Below are positions 10,871 to 22,510 of a DNA stretch of 64,000 bases, piece after piece. Under the pieces are notes generated by a model. That model was not told the origin of the DNA. It made no database searches and saw only the letters and a program-made list of their open reading frames with translations. Origin of the DNA: Morella rubra (Eukaryota > Streptophyta > Magnoliopsida > Fagales > Myricaceae); the NCBI GenBank assembly GCA_003952965.2, contig CM025850.1:25434953-25498952 (forward strand), in the 5' to 3' direction. Each line of letters opens with the position of its first letter. Positions within the stretch are counted from its first letter, which is position 1. The position numbers and the translations under genes are program-made.

Positions 10871-13800
10871 CATTTGAAACAGTACCATTGGAATTTTTAA
10901 TTATTTTCCCCCCGTGCTCTAAACTGTGTGTTTTGCCTGTGACATTCAAAAACAACAATCTCATTTCCTTTGCCCTCGAAGATGAACCCATTCCATCTCT
11001 CTGAAATCACCACTGTCAGAAACTGATAGGGTTGAGATTTCGCTTCTATTTTAGTGCAAGGAAGAACGTCGTTGCTGTTTTATGACGAAGGTATGATATT
11101 TGCTCTTTTTTCGCCCAAATAGTATCGTATTGCTCTTTTTATGCCATTGCTTGAGAATGAGTTAGTTGCTGGTGCTTTATGTTCGGTCAGTGGGTGATAA
11201 GTTAATGGGGTTTCTTCTATTATCGTTTATATTAGTGTGAGTGGGTGAGAAATGGTAGGGTCAATCGGGTTTCTTTATGGTTTTCTTCAAGTTGCTTGTC
11301 CCCTTCCTCGACTAGTCCCCATCTGAAATTGTCCCCTCCTTTGCATATGTTGGTGGCGGCCATATTTAAAATGTTATCATGTCATGTGTAAAGGACACTG
11401 TTTGAGGTAAAATAATGTACCGATAGAGTGTTGGAGTATCATGCGATATCTTTTTCGTTGGATCTGAAGCCAAGGAGGATGAGACCACATGGGAAGCATA
11501 ATGCTTGTTTTTAAAAGCACTTTTGTGTTTGTTTGTCTGTGCCTAATATGTCTTTCTTTGCTTGTCTTTCTTTGTCTTGCCTTTTTTTGTGCATATTTTT
11601 ACGCATGTTTTCAATCTTGTTTCTCACCTTGCACTATTTGAATCAGACTCAAATATTTGCCCTTCGTCATCTTGCAATAAATAGCTCAAACTGATTCTCT
11701 TTTTCTGTTTGAAAAAACTTGATAGTCCTTAAACTCTACCACAAATGCATGGGTCGTGACAAGTAAAATAGGGCAAAAAGAGTATCGTTTCCACAAGGAG
11801 GAGATTCAAGTACCAATTTATAAAATTTCCTATATTATTTAGACAATCCCAAATTGATGTGAAGATTGCAAATTCTTAACTTGAAAAATCAAATATTAAA
11901 TATTTATAGGGCTTGGATTTCATCAATTGAATTCTTTCAATGAGTTTAAATATGATTGCTTGCATTAATGTTTTGTTAATCACAATGACCGAATTCTTTT
12001 TTATGTGATATCCTCTTTCAAGGTATAACACCTATACCTATATTAATTCTATGTCTACTTTCATGATCACAGAAATTAATAAAGATTCATTATGCTCTGT
12101 GGAATTATTGAATATAGGTCACAAGGGTGTGTATTTATTTCTAAATTACACTTGAGGTTTGATGAATTCATGAACTAATATTAAACTTCAACTTTTGTTA
12201 CTTCATTCAACATCTTAAGCATGCAATTCATGGCCAGTAAATTGCAAGAATGAAAACCGAAATCATCAAATTGCAATTAACAAATTATATTCATTACATC
12301 CATACTCAAATCATATAAAAAATTCAATGACTACGTCCTAGCCCTAGAATAAGAAAACTAGCAAATCATAACTGATAAAACAATCCAATTATTTTTCAAA
12401 GAAAAATTCGAATTTAACATCCTTAATAATAATTCAAAAACTAAAAACTAGAGAAAGAAGAAAAACTTTAAAATTGCAGAAATTCTAGCTACATGACGTT
12501 CCTCCTCTGAATATCTTCTCTTTCTTTTTTTTAATGTCTTTTTTCCTTACAAATTCTTCCTCCATCTAATGTTGAAATCAATTCCATCCAAAATCGATTC
12601 TCCTTTCAAATTTTAAAACAAAATCATTTTCAAATTTATAAAACAAATCTTTTGAAATTTTAAAAGAGATCTTACTTTTCAAATTTCAAAACAAATTTTC
12701 TTTCAAATTTTGAAAATAGATTTGAAATCCAAAATTCTAGGTTGATTTTATTACCCAATTCCAGCTGGATTTAGAGCATCAAAAGACATAATTTGGAGTT
12801 TGATCCTTCACAAAAGTTTTAGATCTCGTTCTCAGCTTTCCAACACATCTGAGTTTATATTTTTAGGACTTCTAGAACACCAGATAGACATCAAAAACCG
12901 AAATAGTGTCTGGGCTGCAGTAAACTTTTGGACAGATTCGGACTTCTCCGTTTTTTGTAGATTTTGAACTTCAAAATGGCAGAACTGGATTTTGGACTCT
13001 TCATAAAAAGTTTTAGGCCTACATCTTAGCTTTCTAACAAGCAAAACAAAACCTAAATCCGAGATCTTTAGCTCTAGTTAGAATCCAAAAACCGAACAGT
13101 GTTCTTTTTTACTGGACCAGTTCAACTAGGATTTGCTCTGTTGGCTTAGCCCAAATTTTTCTCTTCCCATAAGCTCAATTTCAACCTTATTGAATACTTA
13201 AATACCTACAAACACCAAGAATTCCTAGGAATTAAATAAACGTAAAAGAACTTAAAATTCTAGACAAAATTTAGAATTGAACTTAACTAACTAAAAGACA
13301 CTTAAAATTCTAGACAAACGAGTTAAGAAACATACAAAACACTTTGAAACAAAACAATTACTACTAAGAAAATGCGTGATATAAATTCCCACATTAGGTC
13401 CTTAGAATCTCTTCCATTTAGTGCATGGAATTCTCAATTCTCTACCCTATGTAACTTTTAGAAGGCTTCCTTTGCTAATAGTTTAGTTTGATATAATTTA
13501 AATGAATGTGAAACAAAAAAGGATCTTGTGTGTGAAGTTGGTTTGTCAAAGCAGAGTTATATGTAAAGTTGGATTTTCAAATAAGATTAGATTCATAATT
13601 TGAAATGCTCCCATGTATTATATGATTGTACATTACATGCTGGATAATGTTTGCTATAGTGGTTTAAACAATCTCAGTCACGTACGCGTTGGAATATGAC
13701 TTATATGTTTGTTGTTTTATTTTTTATTATGTAAACTTGGATGGTCTAGACAATCTCAGACACATATGTTTGGCTTAATGTACATTACCTTGAGGCTAGA

Positions 13801-13959
13801 TTAAACAATCCCAATTATATATAATAAATTTTCAAACTTAAAACCTTTTTTATTTGCCTTAGCTCTTGCTGCTGACCAATCTTAGTTCTTCTTCATTCAA
13901 TATTTGTGTGTATGGGTATATGTCTGTTATACCTTGTGATTTTCTACTTGCTGTTTGAT
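10871..13959. other. Non-coding interior of MULE 1 with an unclassified AT-rich insertion
   Basis: 10970-11095 looks like a 5' UTR exon ending at a donor (GACGAAG|GTATGA). From about 11720 to 13400 an AT-rich stretch begins with a GTCGTGACAAGTA...GTATCGTTTCCACAAGG block that I associate with dispersed plant repeats. It includes several CAAATTTTAAAACAAA-like words (12600-12730). No reading frame is convincing; its ends and class are unresolved. Confidence 0.35.
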
Positions 13960-14225
13960 TTATGCAATATTTGTATTAGTTGATACCATTTATAAGTTGA
14001 CATTCAATCCATACTTACTGTGCAACATCTTCTGTTATATTGTTATATGGTTTGTCTGGGTATTTGTGTTAGTTGATACCATTTATAAGTTGACATTCAA
14101 ACCATACTTACTATGCAGTATATGTCTGTTATACCTTGTAATTTTCTACTTGCTGTTTTATTTATGCAGTATTTGTGTTAGTTGATACCATCTATAAGTT
14201 GACATTCAATTCGTACTTGCTGTTT
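13960..14225 (+). repeat. Degenerate tandem repeat, three copies of about 95-105 bp
   Basis: The block GTTAGTTGATACCATTTATA followed by AGTTGACATTCAA recurs at about 13975, 14069 and 14175, each followed by a TACTTACTGTG-like tail. It lies immediately before the MULE 1 coding remnant. Confidence 0.8.
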
Positions 14226-14324
14226 GATTTGAAGTACATACATTAGGATCTCCATTGTTTAACGCTTGTTTTTGCTCTTCAAATCTACCAAGTTCATAAA
14301 TAATGAGCAATGAAGTTGTGTTGT

Positions 14325-14640
14325 TTGAGATAAACTATGGAGAAAGGTTTCAGAGGATGCCACACACTGAGTACATTGGAGGCAAGGAGTTGCACCATGA
14401 GCCATGAGATATGGACTGCCTCTCATTCTTTAAGTTGGAAAGCGATATGTATTGAGTATGGATACACACATGGTGACTTGATGTACTACGCTCACCCAGC
14501 AAAGTCACTTGATGATGGGTTGGTGCTGATATCATCAAATATGGACTTGTTGGAGATGGTGACCTGCCATAAAGGTCATAATACAATCATTCTGTATGTG
14601 GTTGCATTCGGAGATGAAGCTGGCCATGACCAAGAGAATA
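14325..14640 (+). pseudogene. N-terminal (PB1-like) domain of a MULE transposase, frameshifted
   Basis: Two frames combine to a recognisable domain. YGERFQRMPHTEYIGGKEL and then MDCLSFFKLESDM are read in one frame (with an in-frame TGA). EYGYTHGDLMYYAHPAKSLD, then DGLVLISSNMDLLEM and an IILYVVAF strand are read in another, about 14450 onward. This order matches the PB1-like N-terminal domain of plant MuDR-family transposases (YIGG, LGY, WY, LDDGL..L..D.D...M). A stop and a frameshift near 14400-14450 break it. No catalytic DDE region follows, so only the start of the transposase survives. Confidence 0.72.
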
Positions 14641-14910
14641 GGAAAAGGTATAAGATGCCTGTTGTGAAGAAAGGGGCCATGGACAAAGGGAAACAAGTAA
14701 TTGAAATGAAGAAAAACCTCCTAAAAGTCTACCACCTGATTCTTTTTGGTATCAAGTCGTTAGTGGGAAGTGGACGTGTTTGAAGATAGAGAGGATGATG
14801 CAACTAATGGGTATCAGCCACGTACTACTGAAGATGAAGAGAACATTTGTTAAAACATACATGATTGGCATGTTTGTGATGTGTTTATAGTGTACATGAG
14901 ATTGAGTGGT

Positions 14911-15112
14911 GTTTGCTTGTTAAAATTTTGGGGTATGAGGTTGGTGAAAAAGTAAAAATAGTTTATGGGAGTTGGTAAAAAGTGAAGAGAGAGAAAATTT
15001 GAATGAAAATTATAATGAAAAAGAATTATTTGATGGGAAGAGAGAGATTATTTTATAGTTTTTTTAATCAGGCCCAAAATTTTGGGGTGCCAAAACTGTG
15101 GCAATCAAACAA
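14911..15112. mobile_element. MITE, same family as 7008-7216
   Basis: GTTTGCTTGTTAAAATTTTG at the left is partly inverted at the right (CAAAATTTTGGGGT...CAATCAAAC). The interior AAAAAGTGAAGAGAGAG and TTATTTGATGGGAAGAGA are shared with the SURF6 intron element. It sits between the MULE transposase remnant and the GRF ORF. Confidence 0.6.
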
Positions 15113-15543
15113 CTCCTCAAAGTGTTGGTGACGTGACATCTTAAATGAAAGTTGGAAATGAGCCATAGTCAGATGGAGTCAGTCACAGTCAGATATGTAA
15201 CTGTCATGATAGAATTATTCTGTGCATTCAAATTTCGTTTTAAAACGTAAGAAAAAGCCTCGTGGCAAGTGACCTCGCCCCTGGGCTGAACAAAACCTTT
15301 CGGAAATTGTCACAAACACGAAGGATCGTATATTAACAACTTTTTACAGATCTAGAGAGAGAAGCTCCAAGAAACCGAAAATCCCCTTTGTCTCTAGTTT
15401 TTATGTACGTTTAATGATTGATTAGAATACTGTTGTTGTTGAATGTAAGAATCTCTAAAAGACCGCCTTCTTGATCACCAACCCCCAAAAACCACCTTAG
15501 AGTGTGAAGATTTAGATGTTTTGAAGAATGATGGTTGAAGGTT

Positions 15544-16090
15544 TCAGCTATGGCCATTGATTACACAAGCTTTGTGCGTGGAGATCAAGAGCAGTCCTGA
15601 ATCAAGATTTCCAAGCAAACTTAGAGGTTCTATGTCTCTGCAAGTTGTAAGTCTGCCCAAATAGCAGCACAATCTAGGCAAAAGAACTACTACAAGAATT
15701 AACAGCACCGACACAACGAGCTTATACTTCTTCACAAGAGTGCGATATTTTTCAATCTCCTTCAGGCTTTGAACCTCCTCCTTCAAATTTTCAATCACCT
15801 TCTTCATGCTGAAATTCTCCTTCTTCAGGCTTTCAATCTCCTCCTCCAGGCTTTCAATGTCCTTTTGGTCGACATTTAAACATTCTTACTTATCTCACAT
15901 GCATTTCAATACCATTTCCCCGTATTCACACATTGGAAGATTAATCCAAGCAAAAAATTCACACTCGCGTTTAATCTTATAGTTCGGAAAACTATAGAAT
16001 CGATGTCCAAAATTGTGTTCGGTGTACGAGGTCTTCATGTAGGCTGTGAAATCGAATAAACATTGACAGTTGCTAGAACTTGCCTCACTT
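15544..16090 (-). pseudogene. GRF-type zinc-finger protein with coiled coil and membrane segment (copy 1)
   Basis: One minus-strand frame from about 16085 to 15544 reads SNCQCLFDFTAYMKTSYT, then HRFYSFPNYKIKRECEFFAW and INLPMCEYGEMVLKCM. Two stops (TGA, TAA near 15900) follow, then a long Glu/Lys coiled coil and the hydrophobic stretch LVVSVLLILVVVLLP. The order matches plant GRF-finger proteins of the At4g04775 type (CxC, RxFYxC, CxFFxWxD, coiled coil, membrane anchor). One zinc ligand is lost (FPNY instead of CPNY). It is convergent with the MULE transposase remnant at 14325-14640. No ATG is obvious upstream; an upstream exon may be missing. Confidence 0.7.
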
Positions 16091-16359
16091 TCTGTAACCT
16101 AAGAGCTAAAACCACTATTGGAAGTAAACATAACTTATGGATGTGTTTGCATCACATTGACCAAAATCTTGAATCAGCAAGATAGCACACTTAATCTCAT
16201 GTTCCAAACTCCATAAGAATTATTGATAGAAAGTTCTAGACCCTAACTAAAGCATTTATCTAAGCCATAAAAACCACAAATAATTCTTGTTACTTTTGTA
16301 GAAATGCTATGCGATGAGGGGAAGGCATAAATAAAATAGGTTGGGTTCTAATTCAAAAA

Positions 16360-16570
16360 GGACTGAAAAAGGTCGTTAAAATTTCAAATTCGGCCTACTT
16401 CGCTCGAGCCAAGGTAGGTCGAAATGACTCTCTAAGAATTTGTAGTGACTTAGCTCCAGCCAAGGTAAGGCCAAGGTAGGGCGTAATTAATATGTATAAA
16501 ATTGCACCTTTTTCACTCGAGCCACGGTAGGGCTAAGGTAGGGAGAAATGACATTCTAGAGATAACTCTG
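16360..16570. repeat. Short degenerate repeats (GAGCCAAGGTAGG-like)
   Basis: CTCGAGCCAAGGTAGG, CCAGCCAAGGTAAGGCCAAGG and CTCGAGCCACGGTAGGGC occur within 200 bp, two of them followed by GAAATGAC. Origin unknown. Confidence 0.45.
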
Positions 16571-17164
16571 AGATATTTTAGGAATGGGTCCTGCTCCATG
16601 AATTTGAACTTCTTCAAATTTTAAACATTCTTCAACCTTATCTTCATAATTCAAACACTCTTCAACCTTTATCTTCTTCAAGAGACATCTTGAACACTTA
16701 AACAAAACTTATCTAAACAATTCAAATTACAAATCAAATTTGACACGGAATTTTGCCATTATTGAGATTGTGGAGCTTTGTGGCCTCAAACTCTATCAGG
16801 TTTAGATTGGTCTTCCGATTATGTACCTTTTTCCTTTTCCATTAGTAATAAAACTCTCTTGCTAAAAAAATGAAACTAGTGGTTTCTTTTCAAAAGGACA
16901 ATACCTATAGGAAGTGGGATTAAACCATCTTATCATTCTTATCTAGATATATAAGGATATGCTGGAATCCCTCCATGCAAATATTGAACTTCTTAAAGAA
17001 AAGAATAAGAAGAAGTAAAAATAGAAGTAAGAAATGGATAATAAGAAATCTAGATCAATAAATTACTTTCTGAAAAATGGTATATATTAGATAAGTGTAA
17101 AAAATGTACAAATAATAAATTCTATCATTCATATAGAACGTATCAATATAGAAGATGCACGGAA
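16571..17164. other. Non-coding flank, nothing recognised
   Basis: AT-rich sequence between the GRF pseudogene and the CACTA element. No frame or repeat I can name; the right end of MULE 1 would be expected here but was not found. Confidence 0.4.
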
Positions 17165-17199
17165 CACTACTAAAAATTATGTACATTAGGCAACTACAA

Positions 17200-17515
17200 A
17201 AGCGGCAGGTCTTTTTAGCGGTAGTCACCAAAACTTTCTGCCGCTATATACCCTATATCCCGGTTGGCGGTTTATTTCAAATGCGACCGAAAATACCCCT
17301 ATAGCGGTGGTCATAAACCGCCACTATAAAGACAAGATAGCAGCGGTTGATATAGCGGCGGTCACTGACCGCCGCTATATACAACATATGGCGGTGGTCA
17401 CTATAGCGGCGGTCAGTGATCGCCGCTATAGACGACATGTAGCGGCGGTTTTATGAAAATCGCAACTAATCACTTTGTAGCAGTGGTCAGTGACCGCCGC
17501 TATAGACTTACTGAA
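17200..17515. repeat. Left subterminal palindromic repeats of CACTA 1
   Basis: At least six copies of GCGGCGGTCA/TGACCGCCGC, several as head-to-head palindromes such as TATAGCGGCGGTCACTGACC. These are candidate transposase-binding sites, as the subterminal motifs of En/Spm are for TNPA. Confidence 0.85.
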
Positions 17516-17789
17516 ACGTGCATTTTGCCTTTTTTTCCCCCATCCCCCCTTCCCCCCTTCGCCCCCCTTTCGCGAATTTCAGCCCCCCCTTCCCCCATTT
17601 TCGCGATTTTCAATTTCAGCGCCCCCTCCGCGAATTTCAGCGCCCCCCACCTCCCATTCGAACTTCAAATCTCCTCCCCCTTTTAATTTCGCAAATTTCA
17701 GCTCCCCCCATTCGAACTTCACGAAACAATTCAAATGTTTGTTTTGCATTGCTGTTCATAGTGACTTAATCAATGTATTATTGGTTGCT

Positions 17790-18300
17790 GAAAATATATG
17801 AATTATAATGTATGAATTTATTGTTGAAAATATATGAATTGGTTTGTATGAATTGATTGCTGAAAATATATTTTTTGTTTTGTATGAATTAAAATATATG
17901 AATTGAATTTTGAATTTATTCCTGAAAATATATGGGTTTGTATGAATTGGTTGCTGAAAATATATATTATATGTATGAATTGGTTGCTGAAAATATATGA
18001 ATTATAATGTATGAATTTATTGTTGAAAATATATGAATTGGTTTGTATGAATTGTTGCTGAAAATATATTGTATGTATGGTTGCTGGAAATATATGAATT
18101 GGAATGTATGAATTTATTTGAAATATATGAATTTTGTATGATGAATTGGTTGCTGAAAATATATGAATTGGAATGTATGAATTTATTGTTGAAAATATAT
18201 GAATTGGTTTGTATGAATTGTTGCTGAAAATATATTTTTTGTTTTGTATGTGCTGGGTTGCTGAAAAATATGAATTGGAATGTATGAATTTATTGATGTC
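17790..18300 (+). repeat. Minisatellite in the 5' region of CACTA 1
   Basis: Units of about 30-45 bp built from GCTGAAAATATATGAATTGG and TGTATGAATTTATTG are repeated more than ten times with indels. A 161-codon minus-strand frame across it is only a by-product of the repeat. The stretch before it (17520-17720) is C-rich low-complexity sequence. Confidence 0.85.
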
Positions 18301-18852
18301 CAAAAGTCCGCTGTTTTTACTATTTTTTTTGGACCAGGTATCTTTATTAAAAATCTATTTTCAAATTTCTTTCACAGTTGAACTCAATAGTCTCAACTAC
18401 AGTGGTTTTCGTAACTGTGATTGAGGGACACTAGGTGACTTGCCGATAACATATTACTCTTTCACAGGTCAGTGGTATTTTGAATCTCTTCGTCAATTAC
18501 TATTGTTTGTTCTTTTTTCCTTTTTTTTTAGAGATTAGAGTTTGTGGATTTTATTTTAACTTAGACGTTTTGGAAGGCTGGGCTAACTTTTAACTTTTAT
18601 TTGTTGTTGGTTCTGGAGATGTTGGTGTTTGTGGGTTTTGTTGGAAGGCGGTAGGGTACTTACTAATTATTTGTTGTTGGTTCTGTGGAGTTTATTGGAG
18701 ATTGGAGGGGTAATTGTTATATGATGTTCGTTACGTGTGTTGTTTTATTAATTTATGTTAGTTTTATTGAAAAATCTTGATAAAATGTGATGAACATTAA
18801 ATCTTATGCATAATCTTTTTTGTTGCATTTCATATAGTTATTATTGTCGCTC

Positions 18853-21800
18853 ATGGACAAGAGTTGGATGAAAAAGAAACGCGGGACAAGTGAATATGTG
18901 TTGGGAGTCAATGAGTTTCTGGGTTTTGCATCTAAGAGTATGGGTAGTGATGAGAGAATTTGTTGCCCTTGTGTAAAGTGCGTCAATTACAAGAGGTATA
19001 ACATCAGTACGGTACATGATCATTTGGTCCAATATGGGATGTCTCCGGGTTACGATTATTGGTTTGCGCATGGTGAATTGCGAGATAGGGCAGCATCTAG
19101 TCATCCTTCTATTTCTGTTGCAGATAATGAAATGTGTGAACCATCATCTGGGATGCATGAACTATTACACGAGGTATTTCCATTAGTACCGGAAACACAA
19201 TCCCATAATGTACGAGAACAAAGAGATCCACTTCCTACTGAAAATACTGCAAAGTTTTATGACATGCTTAAAGATGCAGACGATCCTTTGTATGAAGGGT
19301 GCATAAAATTTAGTAAGTTAACTGCTGTTGTACAGTTATACCATTTGAAGTGCATGGGAGGATGGAGTAATACCTCTTTTACGTGGTTACTCCAAACACT
19401 GGGTGATATGCTCCCTGCGGGTGCAAAATTACCGAAGGACACTTATGAAGCTAAAAAATACATGAAAGGGTTAGGACTTGGATATGAAAAGATTCCTGTT
19501 TGTCCAAACGGTTGTATGTTGTTTTGGAATGAGAATGAGAAATTAGAAGTTTGTTCAAAGTGTGGAGCATCAAAATGGAAGGGCAATGGGGAGGGAAATA
19601 TTTTCTCACAGAATGAAGGTGGATCATCCAAGAGATCCAAGAAAAAACCGGCGAAAGTTTTGCGGTGGTTTCCTTTAAAGCACCGCTTGCAGAGATTATT
19701 CATGTCCTCAAAAACTGCTTCTCATATGAAATGGCATCACGATGGACGTGTAAATGATGGGTTGTTAAGGCATCCGGCCGATGGTCAAGCTTGGAAGGCA
19801 TTTGATGCACAGTATGCTGATTTTGCTTCTGATCCTCGTAATGTTAGGCTTGGGTTAGCAGCGGATGGGTTTAATCCTTTTGGGAACATGAGCACTAGTC
19901 ATAGCACATGGCCAGTGATATTAGTACCATATAACTTGCCTCCTTGGATGTGCATGAAACGTTCATCTTTAATGTTGTCATTACTTATTCCTGGACCGAA
20001 ATCTCCTTCTTTCAAGATAGATGTATATCTAGAACCATTGATATTAGAGTTAAAAGAGTTGTGGGATGTTGGATTAGATACTTATGACATTGCTACGAAA
20101 GATATGTTTAAGATGCGTGCGGCATTGATGTGGACAATTAACGATTTTCCTGCATATGGTGACCTCTCTGGATGGAGTACAAAGGGACGTCTTGCATGTC
20201 CATGTTGTATGTATCAGACTTGGTCACGGTGGTTGGATAATGGTAGAAAATTTTGCTACATGGGGCATAGACGGTTCTTACCATTAAATCATAGGTGGAG
20301 AAGAGATCAAAGATCATTTGACGGTACTTATGAAATGACTCCACCACCCTATTTTATGACCGGTGATGACATTTTCAGGGAATTACAGGGTACTTTACAT
20401 TTTGAGTCAAGTGTATGGAAGAAGCAAAGTATTTTCTTCACATTGCCTTATTGGAAGGATAATATGTTACGCCATAATCTAGATGTCATGCATATAGAGA
20501 AAAACGTAATGGACAATATCATTGGTACATTGTTAGATGTGGACGGGAAGACAAAAGATAACTATAAGGCACGTCTTGACTTACAAAGCATGGGAATAAG
20601 ACATGATCTCCATCCAAAGATCACTGATGCAGGAAAGGTTCATTTGCCTGGTGCTTGCTACTCAATGACTCGCGAAGAGAAAGAATGCTTTCTAAAAGTG
20701 ATAAAGAATGCGAAATTTCCGGATGGTTTCGCTTCGAACATATCACGTTGTGTCAAGCTTCAACAACGTAATATCATAGGTTTGAAGAGTCATGACTGTC
20801 ACATCTTGATGCAGCATTTGATGCCTATTGCAATACGAAGATCATTGCCAAGCATGGTTTGTTCTCCTTTGATCTCATTGGCATGTTTCTTTAGAGAAAT
20901 TTGTTCCAAAACATTACGGATAGAGGACTTAGATCGACTTGAGGCTCAAATCCCTATAACATTGTGTCAACTTGAAAGGATATTTCCGCCTGCATTCTTT
21001 ACTGTTATGGTGCACTTGGTCGTACATCTAGTTGCAGAATGTAAGATGGGTGGACCGGTTCAACTTCGGTGGATGTATCCTATTGAAAGGTAATATTAAT
21101 TATAGAGATATGTTACATCACGTTTCTTTGCACGTGTTGTATTTAATAAAGTCTAATATTGTTGATGTAGGTGCATGCACCGTTTCAAATCTTATGTTCG
21201 CAACACGGCCGCACCTGAAGGCTCTATTGCTGAAGGATATATAGCAGATGAATGCTTAACATTTTGTTCAAGATATTTAGAATCAGTCCCAACGATCTTT
21301 AATAGATCACCAAGAAATGTAGACGATACTATGGGAGGAATATCATTTGTTCGTCTTGATATGAAAACATGCATGCAGGCTCATCGATATATCCTTTTTA
21401 ATTGCGATGAGTTAATTCAAATTCGCACGTAAGTGATGTTAGACTTCTAACTCTTTCATTGAGCATGTTTTTATCGATGGTGAAATTAATTTTTAGTTGT
21501 ATTGTCGATGTGTAGAATGCATAAGGAGCGATTGAAGGCAAGAAACCGTAGTAGTCGACCACAGATTATGTCATCGATAAGATGCATAGGGATGAATTTT
21601 GTGACTGGTTTCGAAACTATGTATGTGTTATGTTTAAAATGTTTTGTATTGGCTGATTACTTTGAAACTTACAATTAGTTTTAATCTTGACTTGTTGTTC
21701 GAGGAAAATAGGTACAAAATATGGACGAGATGATGAAGCATCAACTTCCAAATAGAGTTCGATGGCTTGCTAAAGGTCCAAACCCCGAAGCTAGATCATT

Positions 21801-22510
21801 TAGCCGATATGTACATAATGGTGTGAAATTTCGTACAAAAGACAATGAAATAGGCAGAACAACTCAAAATAGTGGAGTATGTGTGACTGTTGAAGGGGGC
21901 ACCACATATTACGGGCGAATTATAAGTATCATTGAGTTAAACTATTTTGATGAAGAATGTTTTGTACTATTCAAATGTGATTGGGTTGACACAGCTATTG
22001 GTAGGGGATATAAAGTTGATGAGTTTGGATTCGAACTTGTTAATTTTTCGCGTTTAGTGCATACTGGAGATCGATTAAGCGATGATCCATTCATTTTGGC
22101 ACCACAAGCATCTCAAGTATACTATGTAGCAGATGAAAGACATCCAAATTGGGAAGTAGTTGTCAAGACCAAACCAAGAGATGTGTTTGATGCTGGTAAT
22201 GATGACGACATAGATGACTACTGTGAAAATGAACCTTACAATTTCAACGTTGAGCAAATCCTCGAGAATGTACACGATGATTTGACGTGGTTTAGAAATG
22301 AGGTGGAAGGAACAACACTAGATATACCTCAGGAATTTCCTATGGTATGTCAAATATGTCTCTGTTTTTGTGTGAAATATTTTTTTTTACATGCTCAGAT
22401 TTACGATATATCGTTTTATTGACGTTTTGTTTAAGGAAATGTGTTTTGTATTGTTGAATTTTACATTGAAATCACTTTTATGCATGTTAAATATTGTATA
22501 GGTACAATGA
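18853..22510 (+). pseudogene. CACTA TNP2 transposase (transposase-associated, TNP2, DUF4218, DUF4216 domains)
   Basis: Exons about 18853-21089, 21171-21428, 21516-21620, 21712-22344 and 22502-22510 are joined by GT-AG introns. The start MDKSWMKKKRGTSEY is the transposase-associated N-terminal domain (Cys pair at CCPCVKC). The TNP2 domain spans about residues 200-560 (HNLDVMHIEKNVMDNIIGTL). DUF4218 follows (GLKSHDCHILMQHLMP, then YIADECLTFCSRYL after the first intron). DUF4216 is in the 21712 exon (RYVHNGVKFRTK, YYGRIISIIELNY). One frameshift is clear in exon 3: the end MHRDEFCDWFRNY is in a different frame from its start. Otherwise the frame is open over more than 700 codons, so decay is recent. 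It catalyses excision and insertion of the element in the nucleus. Confidence 0.85.

Noticed and set aside
13960-14225. Possible CRISPR-like array because of spaced repeats
   Set aside because: Only three degenerate copies of a ~100-bp unit in a plant genome; it is an ordinary tandem repeat.
17453-17801. Overlapping Pro/Ser-rich frames in three registers
   Set aside because: All are by-products of a C-rich low-complexity tract in the CACTA 1 5' region.
17818-18303. 161-codon minus-strand frame rich in Asn/Ile/His/Ser
   Set aside because: It is the translation of an AT-rich minisatellite, with repeated IFS/IHI words.
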